Shown piece by piece: positions 1-6,887 of a stretch of DNA of 9,640 nt (positions within the stretch are counted from its first letter, which is position 1; each line of letters starts with the position of its first letter). Location of the stretch: contig CALJPB010000035.1 of the NCBI GenBank assembly GCA_937981305.1, positions 1 through 9,640 of the forward strand, written 5' to 3'. Below the pieces are notes generated by a model. That model was not told the DNA's origin and did no database searches. It saw only the letters and a list, made by a program, of their open reading frames with translations. The stretch comes from an uncultured Selenomonas sp. (GTDB lineage: Bacteria; Bacillota; Negativicutes; Selenomonadales; Selenomonadaceae). The translations under genes and the position numbers were made by a program.

Positions 1-798
1 GATCGGCAGATGTGAGAGATGCTTGATCGCCGCAATTGCGCTGATGTCGAACGTGTTGCGCGTGTACGTTTCATAGGTGCGGATGCCGCGCTCACAGAGG
101 ATCACGTTCGGGTTGCCCTCATTCATGATGTACTCTGCCGCATTCAGCCACTCGTCGATGGTCGCGGCAAGTCCGCGCTTGAGCATGACGGGCTTGCCCG
201 CACGCCCGACCGCACGCAGGAGGCCAAAGTTCTGCATATTGCGTGCGCCAATCTGGAGAATGTCGGCATAGGCGGCGACCGTATCCACGGCCTCGACCAC
301 CGTGACCTCGGTCACAACGGCGAGCCCTGTCTTTTCGCGTGCCTCGGCGAGGTATTTCAGCCCCTCCTCCTCCAGCCCCTGAAATGCGTAGGGCGAGGTG
401 CGCGGCTTGTACGCGCCGCCGCGGATGAACTGTGCGCCGCCCGCCTTGATGATCTCCGCCGTCGCGAGCAGCTGTTCACGCGACTCAACGGCGCAGGGGC
501 CCGCCATGACCACAGGATTCCCGTCGCCGATCTTTACGCCGCGCACGTCGATGACCGTCGGTGCAGGATGGAATTCGCGGCTCGCGAGCTTGTAGCTCTT
601 GGAGATGGCGACGGTCGTCTCAACGCCGTGCATCGCATCCAGCGGAGTTGCCGCGAGCTTTGTCTTGTCGCCGATCACGCCGACGATCTTCTGCCGTGCG
701 CCCTCCATGACCTTCGCCTCAAGCCCCTGCTCCTCAATGGCACGGATGACGTTTTCAATATCCTCCTGCGAGGCATCCGAGTTCATAATAACAACCAT
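1..798 (-). CDS. aroF: 3-deoxy-7-phosphoheptulonate synthase (DAHP synthase), C-terminus cut by window edge
   Basis: DAHP synthase joins phosphoenolpyruvate and erythrose 4-phosphate, the first step of the shikimate pathway, in the cytoplasm. My translation of the reverse strand gives 266 residues in frame to the window edge; relatives run to about 335-345 residues, so roughly 70 are missing. Residues 1-65 look like the small ferredoxin-like regulatory domain of Thermotoga-type enzymes. The TIM barrel follows, with GPCAVES at 100-106, [11 protein letters not shown] at 127-137, QIGARNMQN at 183-191, KRG at 207-209 and CERGIRTYE at 235-243, all signature stretches of the Bacillus/Thermotoga class. 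The ATG at 798 is preceded by AAGGAG (812-807) at 8 bases. It lies 15 bases downstream of the pheA stop, so the two are almost certainly co-transcribed. In this class the N-terminal domain commonly mediates feedback by Tyr or Phe; that is known for the family, not shown here. Confidence 0.95.
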   Translation of the reverse strand, partial: MVVIMNSDASQEDIENVIRAIEEQGLEAKVMEGARQKIVGVIGDKTKLAATPLDAMHGVETTVAISKSYKLASREFHPAPTVIDVRGVKIGDGNPVVMAGPCAVESREQLLATAEIIKAGGAQFIRGGAYKPRTSPYAFQGLEEEGLKYLAEAREKTGLAVVTEVTVVEAVDTVAAYADILQIGARNMQNFGLLRAVGRAGKPVMLKRGLAATIDEWLNAAEYIMNEGNPNVILCERGIRTYETYTRNTFDISAIAAIKHLSHLPI

Positions 799-813
799 TT
801 ATATCGCTCCTTA

Positions 814-1671
814 CTATTCATTGCGTGCCGTGTGTACGGGGAAAACACCGAGCACCTTCAGCCAGACGCTCTTCTCTGCGACGGCATCGATGGCATCGCG
901 TATGGCATCCGCATCGCTGTGCGCGTCGAGATCGAAAAAAAACAGATATGCGCCAAGCTCCGTCCGCGCAGGGCGTGACTCGATGCGCGTGAGGTTCACC
1001 GCGCGATGCGCAAATTCGCCGAGCACGTCGTAGAGTGCGCCCGGCCGCGTACCGTCAATCTGACAGACGAGGAGAACGGTATCCGCAGCCTCTGCGGGCG
1101 GCGTGGCAGCCCCATCTCGCACGACCTCGAAGAAACGTGTGCAGTTCGAGCCGCGATCCTCGATCCTCCCCGCGATCTCGACCAGACCGTTCAGCGCCCC
1201 CGCACGGCGCGTGCAGATTGCCGCCGCTCCCGCATCCGCGAGCGATGCGCCGACAATCTCCGCCGCACGCGCCGTGCTCGCCGTCTTGATGAGCTCCGCC
1301 TGCGGATAGTGTTGCAGGAGGAAGTCGCGGCACTGTGCGATGGGCTGCGCGTGTGAGTAGACCACGCGGATCTCAGCATCCTTTGCGCGCGCCATCAGAT
1401 AGTTGTGCACCGGCCAGATCACCTCGCGCCGCACGCGCAGCGTATCCGAGCGTGCAAGCGCATCGAGGGTCACCGCGATTGCCCCCTCAAGCGAATTCTC
1501 CACGGGTACAAATGCGGAATCCACCGCCCCCGTTTTCACCGCGTGCAGGCATTCGCCGATGTCGCCGAAGCATACGATCTCACGGTCAAGGCACTGCCAC
1601 TCCATGAGATAGCGTGCCGCCGCCTCGCTGTGCGTCCCCACAGGCCCGAGCACGCCCATTTTCTGTCTCAC
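814..1671 (-). CDS. pheA: prephenate dehydratase with C-terminal ACT domain
   Basis: Converts prephenate to phenylpyruvate in phenylalanine synthesis. Numbered from the ATG at 1677 (287 residues), the catalytic domain shows GPVGTHSEAA at 11-20, VPVENSLEGAI at 57-67, a HAQPIAQC stretch at 109-116 and the catalytic TRF triad at 180-182. A C-terminal ACT domain follows, with GALYDVL at 213-219 and ESRP at 233-236, the usual phenylalanine-sensing motifs. There is no chorismate mutase domain, so it is the monofunctional form of normal length. Start choice: AGGAGGA at 1684-1678 touches the ATG at 1677 but sits 6-7 bases from the in-frame GTG at 1671, so GTG is preferred (285 residues). It is the first gene of an operon with aroF, so feedback may act on both the first aromatic step and the Phe branch. 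Confidence 0.96.
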   Translation of the reverse strand: MRQKMGVLGPVGTHSEAAARYLMEWQCLDREIVCFGDIGECLHAVKTGAVDSAFVPVENSLEGAIAVTLDALARSDTLRVRREVIWPVHNYLMARAKDAEIRVVYSHAQPIAQCRDFLLQHYPQAELIKTASTARAAEIVGASLADAGAAAICTRRAGALNGLVEIAGRIEDRGSNCTRFFEVVRDGAATPPAEAADTVLLVCQIDGTRPGALYDVLGEFAHRAVNLTRIESRPARTELGAYLFFFDLDAHSDADAIRDAIDAVAEKSVWLKVLGVFPVHTARNE

Positions 1672-1694
1672 ACACATTCCTCCTATGGGAATCT

Positions 1695-1723
1695 ACTATA
1701 CTATATGTGCGGCGTGTTGACAA
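1695..1723 (-). promoter_or_regulatory. probable sigma-70 promoter of pheA-aroF
   Basis: On the reverse strand TTGTCA (1723-1718) is followed after exactly 17 bases by TATAGT (1700-1695), each one mismatch from consensus. Transcription would begin near 1688, leaving a very short leader before AGGAGGA and the GTG start. There is no room for a T-box or attenuator, so control by a DNA-binding protein or by enzyme feedback is more likely. Confidence 0.6.
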
Positions 1724-1742
1724 GGGCAATGGGAAACACTTT

Positions 1743-1775
1743 CATTTCAGGTGCATTTCACTTGTTCTACACCTG
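1743..1775. promoter_or_regulatory. possible operator: inverted repeat CAGGTG-N16-CACCTG with direct repeats CATTTCA
   Basis: CAGGTG at 1748-1753 and CACCTG at 1770-1775 form a perfect 6-base inverted repeat with centres 22 bases apart, two helical turns. CATTTCA occurs at 1743-1749 and again at 1754-1760, 11 bases apart, one turn. Both patterns lie on the -35/spacer of the rightward promoter, where a regulator would act. No regulator is encoded nearby and I do not recognise the site. Confidence 0.3.
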
Positions 1776-1784
1776 TGCTATAAT
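1756..1784 (+). promoter_or_regulatory. probable extended -10 promoter of the HD-hydrolase/methyltransferase operon
   Basis: A perfect TATAAT at 1779-1784 is preceded by TG at 1776-1777, giving the extended form TGNTATAAT. The -35 is weak (TTTCAC at 1756-1761, 17-base spacing), which is usual for extended -10 promoters. The start point would be near 1791, about 29 bases before the ATG at 1820. TTGACA at 1717-1722 lies too far upstream to serve this -10; it overlaps the leftward pheA -35. Confidence 0.65.
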
Positions 1785-1819
1785 AGAAACGATTTCTCAA
1801 CTATACGAAGGGAGCAGCT

Positions 1820-2398
1820 ATGTCGCCAAAGGAGTATCTCGCCATTGTTCACTGCATCGCCGGGCTCAAGGAGCGCACACGCCACGCGTGGATGACATCG
1901 GGACGGCAGGAGAGTGTCGCCGAGCACAGCTGGCGGATGGCACTGATGGCGTACTTTCTGCGCGATGAATTCCCCACCGCCGACCTCACACGCGTTCTCC
2001 TCATGGCACTCCTGCACGATGTGGGCGAAGTCTTTACGGGTGACATCCCGACGTTTGAAAAGACGGATGCCGACCGCGCACGCGAACACGAACTGCGGGA
2101 CGAGTGGATTGACGCTCTCCCCGCCCCCTATGCGGCGGAGGTACGCTCCCTTTTTGCTGAAATGGACGCGATGGAGACCGAGGAAGCGAAAATCGTCAAG
2201 GCACTCGACCGCATGGAGGCAGTCATCACGCACAACGAGGGCGATCCCCACACATGGCTGCCGCTCGAATACGATCTGCAGCGCACCTACGGCGTGAAGG
2301 AAGCAGCATTCTCCCCCGTACTCAAAGAGTTGCGTGCAGAGGTCAACCGCGAGGTCGACGAAGTGATTGCAGGACTGAATAAGGAGACTGAACTATGA
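1820..2398 (+). CDS. HD-domain phosphohydrolase, YfbR/HDDC2-like (putative 5'-deoxynucleotidase)
   Basis: A 192-residue HD-superfamily protein. Metal ligands fit the family: H36 in SVAEHSWRMA, H66-D67 in ALLHDVGE and D130 in VKALDRMEA; E70 and D75 (in TGDIPTFEK) are the usual accessory acids. Length and layout match YfbR (about 199 residues), a 5'-deoxynucleotidase acting on dNMPs, and eukaryotic HDDC2. A role in nucleotide clean-up in the cytoplasm is therefore reasonable, but substrate is not readable from sequence. AAGGGAG (1808-1814) lies 5 bases before the ATG. The stop overlaps the next gene's start (ATGA), implying translational coupling with the methyltransferase. Sure of the fold, unsure of the substrate. 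Confidence 0.88.
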   Translation: MSPKEYLAIVHCIAGLKERTRHAWMTSGRQESVAEHSWRMALMAYFLRDEFPTADLTRVLLMALLHDVGEVFTGDIPTFEKTDADRAREHELRDEWIDALPAPYAAEVRSLFAEMDAMETEEAKIVKALDRMEAVITHNEGDPHTWLPLEYDLQRTYGVKEAAFSPVLKELRAEVNREVDEVIAGLNKETEL

Positions 2399-3171
2399 AA
2401 ACGAACTACGGCAACTGGATCTCGACCCCGATGATGAAAACCCTCGCAGCAATCGCGGGGGGGCTCTACGTGCTCACCGCGCTCTATGCGCTCATATATG
2501 ACCGCGTGAGTGCGCCCTTCTTCATTCTCGCCATCCTCGCCTTCGTCGCGACCGTCGTCGTTCTCTATATGTACTACTGCCGCCGCGTCTTCGACTTCGA
2601 GGGCGGCGGGCTCATGCGCCGCATCCACACCTACCTGCTCGATCAGCTCCCGTGGGACGGACTGGGCCGAATGCTCGAGGTCGGCTGCGGCTCGGGTGCA
2701 CTGAGCATTGCGGCGGCAAAACGCTTCCCGCTCGCCGAGATGCAGGGCATCGACTACTGGCCGCCGATGTGGAACTACGGACAGGCGCAGTGCGAGGCAA
2801 ACGCTGCCGCCGAGGGTGTCGCAGATCGCTGCACATTTCAGCACGGCGACGCAGCAAAACTCGACTTCCCCGACAATCATTTCGACGCTGTTGTCAGCAA
2901 CTTTGTCTTTCACGAAGTACGCACGCAAAAGGATAAATTCATGCTCGTCGAGGAGGCTCTGCGCGTGCTGAAAAAGGGCGGCGCATTCGCCCTCCACGAT
3001 ACGTTTGGAAACAAGGATATGTACGGCAACATGGATGAGTTCGTCGCCTACCTGCAGGAGAAGGGCATCGCCGACATCTCCTATCTCCCGAACACCGAGC
3101 GAAACATCCCCATGCCGCCGCCTGTGCGCTTCATGATGCGCGGCATCGGTATGCTCTACGGGACGAAGTGA
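2395..3171 (+). CDS. membrane-anchored class I SAM-dependent methyltransferase
   Basis: A 258-residue protein with two likely N-terminal membrane helices (about 14-34 and 40-60), then a Rossmann-fold methyltransferase domain. SAM-binding motif I is LEVGCGSG at 94-101, the acidic residue after strand 2 is D120, HGD lies at 150-152, FDAVVSN at 163-169 and LKKGG at 192-196. The fold resembles the UbiE/Methyltransf_11 group, but no acceptor can be named. The anchor places the catalytic domain next to the cytoplasmic face of the membrane, suggesting a lipid, quinone or membrane-protein substrate (inference). The start overlaps the stop of the HD hydrolase by 4 bases, so the two form a coupled pair. 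Composition matches the surrounding chromosome. Confidence 0.88.
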   Translation: MKTNYGNWISTPMMKTLAAIAGGLYVLTALYALIYDRVSAPFFILAILAFVATVVVLYMYYCRRVFDFEGGGLMRRIHTYLLDQLPWDGLGRMLEVGCGSGALSIAAAKRFPLAEMQGIDYWPPMWNYGQAQCEANAAAEGVADRCTFQHGDAAKLDFPDNHFDAVVSNFVFHEVRTQKDKFMLVEEALRVLKKGGAFALHDTFGNKDMYGNMDEFVAYLQEKGIADISYLPNTERNIPMPPPVRFMMRGIGMLYGTK

Positions 3172-3196
3172 TATTCCGCAATGTATGATTCGTATC

Positions 3197-3253
3197 GTGC
3201 AAAGCCCCTAAGCGAGCATCCGTGGAGAAAATGGTCGCTGTGGGGCTTGGCAC
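3197..3253. repeat. long near-palindromic hairpin before the glucosaminidase gene
   Basis: The arms pair symmetrically: GTGC 3197-3200 with GCAC 3250-3253, AAGCCCC 3202-3208 with GGGGCTT 3242-3248, AGCGA 3211-3215 with TCGCT 3235-3239, and CAT 3217-3219 with ATG 3231-3233. That is 19 base pairs broken only by 1x1 and 2x2 mismatches around an 11-base loop. No T-run follows, so it is not a standard intrinsic terminator. It could be a Rho-linked or processing hairpin, a leader structure or a REP-like element. Confidence 0.6.
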
Positions 3254-3285
3254 TGCCTGAACCAAATCCATGCACCGAAAGGAAA

Positions 3286-4566
3286 ATGCCTGTGTTCTGC
3301 AAAAAACTCCCCGCCGTACTTGCCGCTGTTGCCTTTCTCTGTGCCGTTCCCACATACGCAGCGCAACCCGAACCCGCGCCGAGCATCCCGCGTCCCGCAT
3401 TTCCCGCCACGATTCCGCAGGGAATGACCGTGGACGCAAAACTTGCCGCAGGGCTGCACTTCGCCGTACCGACAGCGAATCTCGACATTCTCCCAATGCC
3501 CACCGCAGAGCCGACCGAAGTCACCATCGCGGGCGAGGCGGCGGCAACCGAGGAGCAGATGCTCGCCTACCTCCTACGCCGCAATCCGAAGCCGAAGCTC
3601 ACAGGTACGCCCGAGGAGCTCGTCCATGCCTACTACGAGGAGGCAGAGCATGAGGGCGTGCGTGCCGATCTCGCGCTCGCACAGGCGTTCAAGGAGACGG
3701 GCTTCTTTGCGTACGGTGGCGATGTCGACTGGAAACAAAATAATTTCTGCGGGCTTGGCGCAACCGGAAACGGTGCAAAGGGGCTCTCCTTCCCCAACAT
3801 CCGTACGGGAGCGCGTGCTCATATCCAGCACCTCCTTGCCTACAGCCGCAAAGAGCTGCCGCGCAGCCCCATCGCCGACCCGCGCTACGACCTCATCCGC
3901 ACGAACCGCCCCGACATCTACGGACAGCTCACACGCTGGACACAGCTCAACGGAGTCTGGGCGGTCCCCGGCAAGAACTATGGGCAGGAGATCATCATCA
4001 TCCGCGACCGCGCACGTCAGCCCGATGACTCCGATGCTTCCCTGCGTGCCGCGAACGCACACATCATGCAGGCGGGTGATGCCGACAACTACATCTATCG
4101 CGGGCTCGTCTATCTGCATCGTGCAGCCTACGCCGAGGCACTTGCCGACTTCACCGCCGCACAAAAACGCAACACGAAGCGCAGTGAGCCCTACCTCGGC
4201 ATCGCCCTCGCCCATACGGGCGCAGGAAACGTCAAAGAAGCCCGCCGCGCCTACGAAGTCTATCTGAAAACCGCCCCCGACGATGCCGCCGCCCTCCACA
4301 ACTACGGGCTCACCCTCCTCGCCGAGAACAGCCCTGCGAAGGCGGTTGCTCCGCTGCGCGACGCCATCCGCCGCACCCCACAGAACGCGGACAGCTACAG
4401 TGCCCTCGCCGTCGCCCGCATCCACACAAAGGACTACATGGGCGCATGGAACACACTCGCCGACGGCGCCGCCATCGCCCCCGCAAACACCGACATCCTA
4501 GTGAGCCAGATTCTTTTACAGGCGTGTCTCAAGGATGTGGACGACAAGAAACACAAGAAGAAGTAA
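3286..4566 (+). CDS. secreted GH73-type glucosaminidase with TPR repeats
   Basis: Probable peptidoglycan hydrolase (N-acetylglucosaminidase, Flg/LytG type) of 426 residues. Residues 1-26 form a signal peptide: KK, a hydrophobic core and a likely cleavage after VPTYA near residue 25. A Pro-rich stretch follows, then the glucosaminidase domain (about 108-240) with the probable catalytic Glu, E137, in AFKETGFF and the family stretch NNFCGLGA at 152-159. Residues about 268-405 hold roughly four TPR-like helical repeats (for example NYIYRGLVYLHRAAYAEAL). The tail is lysine-rich. An upstream in-frame ATG at 3181 is rejected: it has no ribosome site and would translate the hairpin. AAAGGA (3278-3283) is only 2 bases from this ATG and 8 from the GTG at 3292, so the true start may be 3292. 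The TPRs suggest docking to other envelope proteins (inference). Confidence 0.87.
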   Translation: MPVFCKKLPAVLAAVAFLCAVPTYAAQPEPAPSIPRPAFPATIPQGMTVDAKLAAGLHFAVPTANLDILPMPTAEPTEVTIAGEAAATEEQMLAYLLRRNPKPKLTGTPEELVHAYYEEAEHEGVRADLALAQAFKETGFFAYGGDVDWKQNNFCGLGATGNGAKGLSFPNIRTGARAHIQHLLAYSRKELPRSPIADPRYDLIRTNRPDIYGQLTRWTQLNGVWAVPGKNYGQEIIIIRDRARQPDDSDASLRAANAHIMQAGDADNYIYRGLVYLHRAAYAEALADFTAAQKRNTKRSEPYLGIALAHTGAGNVKEARRAYEVYLKTAPDDAAALHNYGLTLLAENSPAKAVAPLRDAIRRTPQNADSYSALAVARIHTKDYMGAWNTLADGAAIAPANTDILVSQILLQACLKDVDDKKHKKK

Positions 4567-4592
4567 TGCCAAAAGAGAAAAACAGCCCTTTC

Positions 4593-4637
4593 TATGCGTC
4601 CGATTTTCCTCCTCAATCGGATGAAAAAATATGCGTC
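4593..4637. repeat. hairpin flanked by 8-base direct repeats between convergent genes
   Basis: TCCGATT (4599-4605) pairs with AATCGGA (4615-4621), extended to 9 pairs by 4597-4598 with 4622-4623, around the loop TTCCTCCTC. The octamer TATGCGTC occurs on both sides, at 4593-4600 and 4630-4637. On the forward strand the stem is followed by A6, not T, and there is no T-run on the reverse strand, so it is a poor intrinsic terminator for either convergent gene. The rest of 4567-4727 shows nothing recognisable. Confidence 0.4.
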
Positions 4638-4727
4638 AATCTAATGGACTTCATTTTATCAGTGATTCCTTAGGACATGTTATCCCGCCAAGAAAACCGC
4701 CCCATACTCTCAGACGTAATTTGAGGA

Positions 4728-6737
4728 TCAGTGTACGGCATGGTCAATCGTACGCCCATCAATCCTAGTCCACTCCGTCCGCCCGTTTGACGCACGACCA
4801 AGGACGACCGAAGAAGCCGCAGACACACTATTAAAGGGATAGTTCTCCATAAATATGGTGTTTTGGATAACACCTTTTTGGATCAACTCTTCTCTCAACG
4901 TAAGGTACACTGGTTGCAAACCACTTGTAATATCAGGCGAGATTTTGCTCCCCTTTAGTACAACAAAAGTATTATCATCATTCGGATACCCTGTCGCACT
5001 GGCTCCGCGCCCTGCCAACTTGAAGTTTGAATCCGTTCGTATGGTATCCCCTGCATCCAATTCCCAATGTTTTGAAAAAACTTCGATAAGCTCCTGCTGA
5101 CGTTTCTGAACATATTCCGGAGTCCATTCAGCAGCATTAAGAACCTGCGTTGTGAGAGCATAGGAACTTGTTCCATTCTTGGAGGTGAAGTATTTCCCTT
5201 TTTTCGTACTGAAATCGTAGTTCTGCGCTGCGGAATTATGTCTTCTGGTCAAAGGAACGAGGTTGGCTATGCGGTTCAACCAATACTTTTGATCTTCATT
5301 CGACCACAGTCGCCACCACTCACTTCCAGACTGAGGATGCTGCGGCAGGACATGCTCGATTGTGAACACTACGTCAGTGTACGAAACGCCTCCGGCTCCC
5401 ACAAAAGAATCCAGTCGTTGGACGATATAATTTCTGCGCTTCGATGTCATGGTATAGATCTCGCCATCGAGAGTCTTGCGAAACAGTGCCTGTTCCCATT
5501 CTGTCAACTCGATATTGACAAGTGGCTGCGCAATACTGCTATCGCGTCGGTTCTCCATTTCGACTAAAATCCATTTATAACGATTCATACGATGATTTAC
5601 ATCCTGCCCGGTAACGTACAGATAGGAGGCAAGCCGCTCCAGTTTTCTGATAAACCAAAGAACATATGCCGCATCATATTTATAGATTGCCAAAAATTTA
5701 ATTGCGGTAGGCATCCAATCATTATTATCTGTTTTATTCAACCAATACAACAGGCGATTGATTTCATCCGCATGATGCGTCGAAATATATGTGCAGTCTC
5801 TCAAGTGGACGTATGCCTCAGCATAGGGTTCAATGTACTGATCAATCAGCTCTGCAGGCTGCGTTGCCTGTATGACATATTCGGTGAATTCTTCGAGCAG
5901 GGTCTTCTTGGGACGTTCTTTCGCGAAAATCATGCGCGTATGTGTGAATACCGCATTGAACCCATCCCGACCGGTGAGAGCCTCCAGTTCTTCCCATCGG
6001 TCAGTGTATGTCTTTTGCTGATCTTCTGGAAGATGCCCGATTGTTTTGGATTTGATGATATCGGTCGGCAACAGATCAAGACCTCTGCTGTTCATAACAG
6101 AAAAGACGCGAAATGCGGATTCCTGATTTGGCGTTGACACAACAACAAAAAAACAACGCGTTAAAAGCATTTCGGAGAACTTCCGCAGGTCATCATCACC
6201 AGAAAAAGACTCCTTGAATTTCTCTCGTAGAACAGCGCAATTCGACTGAATATGACGCTTTGCTTCTGTATCCATTGTTGCAGAATCCAGCCCCTTCAAG
6301 TCATCGAGCCGTAAGTCCTGAATATATTTTGAGAAGAACTCCTGATCACGTTCCCGTAAAAAGACACGGGGCTGCGCTGAAATCCCTTCCAGTATATTGC
6401 CCTCCTCCTGTAAGTACTTCTTGCAGATCGTCTTATAGCGTTCATCTGCAAAACAATCTGCCATCGCAGCAAACAAGATGGAGAGTGTGGTAAGACGCTG
6501 CTGACCGTCAATAACCTCAGCACGCCGTGCTCCTTCTGATTTAATTAAAACAATACTCCCAAGGAAATAGTTATCCTCTGTCCCAGCTTGAAAGAAATCA
6601 TATAAATCATCAAAGAGGACACCGGTTTCATTCTCTGTCCATGCGTACGGTCGTTGGTATCCTGGAATATGATATTCAAAATCTGCACTGAAGATCTTCG
6701 CCAAAGAATACTCTTTTCCAACAATTTTATTGCTCAT
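4728..6737 (-). CDS. GmrSD/SspE-like DUF262-DUF1524 nuclease with C-terminal DUF4357 domain
   Basis: A 669-residue single-chain member of the DUF262/DUF1524 family, which includes GmrSD, BrxU and SspE: NTP-dependent nucleases that restrict phage DNA carrying modified bases or depend on host phosphorothioation. The DUF262 part (about 10-230) has IPGYQRPYAW at 24-33, the NTPase signature DGQQRLTTL at 77-85 and VMNSRGLDLLPTDIIKS at 214-230. The DUF1524 HNH-like part (about 400-550) has EHVLPQ at 461-466, with the expected metal-site His H462, and ANLVPLTRRHNSAAQNYDF at 491-509. Residues 585-660 match DUF4357 (FVVLKGSKIS at 591-600, SVVLGRASNGRTEW at 643-656), whose role is unknown. All key motifs are intact. 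GAGGG (6749-6745) lies 7 bases before the ATG. G/C content is well below that of the neighbours and no methylase or partner gene adjoins it, suggesting a transferred stand-alone type IV defence gene. Confidence 0.9.
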   Translation of the reverse strand: MSNKIVGKEYSLAKIFSADFEYHIPGYQRPYAWTENETGVLFDDLYDFFQAGTEDNYFLGSIVLIKSEGARRAEVIDGQQRLTTLSILFAAMADCFADERYKTICKKYLQEEGNILEGISAQPRVFLRERDQEFFSKYIQDLRLDDLKGLDSATMDTEAKRHIQSNCAVLREKFKESFSGDDDLRKFSEMLLTRCFFVVVSTPNQESAFRVFSVMNSRGLDLLPTDIIKSKTIGHLPEDQQKTYTDRWEELEALTGRDGFNAVFTHTRMIFAKERPKKTLLEEFTEYVIQATQPAELIDQYIEPYAEAYVHLRDCTYISTHHADEINRLLYWLNKTDNNDWMPTAIKFLAIYKYDAAYVLWFIRKLERLASYLYVTGQDVNHRMNRYKWILVEMENRRDSSIAQPLVNIELTEWEQALFRKTLDGEIYTMTSKRRNYIVQRLDSFVGAGGVSYTDVVFTIEHVLPQHPQSGSEWWRLWSNEDQKYWLNRIANLVPLTRRHNSAAQNYDFSTKKGKYFTSKNGTSSYALTTQVLNAAEWTPEYVQKRQQELIEVFSKHWELDAGDTIRTDSNFKLAGRGASATGYPNDDNTFVVLKGSKISPDITSGLQPVYLTLREELIQKGVIQNTIFMENYPFNSVSAASSVVLGRASNGRTEWTRIDGRTIDHAVH

Positions 6738-6769
6738 GGATCGTCCCTCTTTCTATATCTCTAAGGAAT

Positions 6770-6786
6770 CGCAGATAAATTCTGCG
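6770..6786. promoter_or_regulatory. small inverted repeat upstream of the GmrSD-like gene
   Basis: CGCAGA (6770-6775) and TCTGCG (6781-6786) are perfect complements around a 5-base A/T-rich spacer, about 33 bases before the ATG. It could be an operator or a leader hairpin. I could not find a convincing -35/-10 pair for this gene between 6750 and 6829. Confidence 0.25.
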
Positions 6787-6829
6787 CCACTCTGACAGAC
6801 TATTTTCCACCATTATTTCCTAAAACCAC

Positions 6830-6870
6830 AAAGAGCCGCAGCCAAGATTATACTCCGGCAGCGGCTCTTT
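6830..6870 (-). terminator. intrinsic terminator of the coiled-coil membrane protein gene
   Basis: AAAGAGCCGC (6830-6839) pairs perfectly with GCGGCTCTTT (6861-6870); after an A/A mismatch GCC (6841-6843) pairs with GGC (6857-6859) around a 13-base loop. On the reverse strand the stem ends in CTTT and continues GTGGTTTT, giving a U-rich tail. It begins 18 bases past the stop at 6888 and shields the GmrSD-like gene from read-through. Confidence 0.8.
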
Positions 6871-6887
6871 CCATTTCAAAACAACAC

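Noticed and set aside
19..978. Long forward open frame of 319 codons
   Set aside because: It is antisense to aroF and the end of pheA, both of which have full family motifs on the reverse strand; the frame has no ribosome site or recognisable domain.
5592..6137. Forward open frame of 181 codons inside the GmrSD-like gene
   Set aside because: Antisense to the intact nuclease reading frame, with no recognisable domain and no sign of its own promoter.
4728..6737. CRISPR, toxin-antitoxin or multi-gene defence operon around the nuclease
   Set aside because: No repeat-spacer pattern, no small paired genes and no methylase or helicase are present; the flanking genes are a cell-wall hydrolase and an unrelated membrane protein in separate transcription units.
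6847..6852. Perfect TATAAT on the reverse strand, a possible promoter for the GmrSD-like gene
   Set aside because: It lies in the loop of the terminator at 6830-6870, and the hexamer 17 bases upstream (AATGGA) does not resemble a -35.
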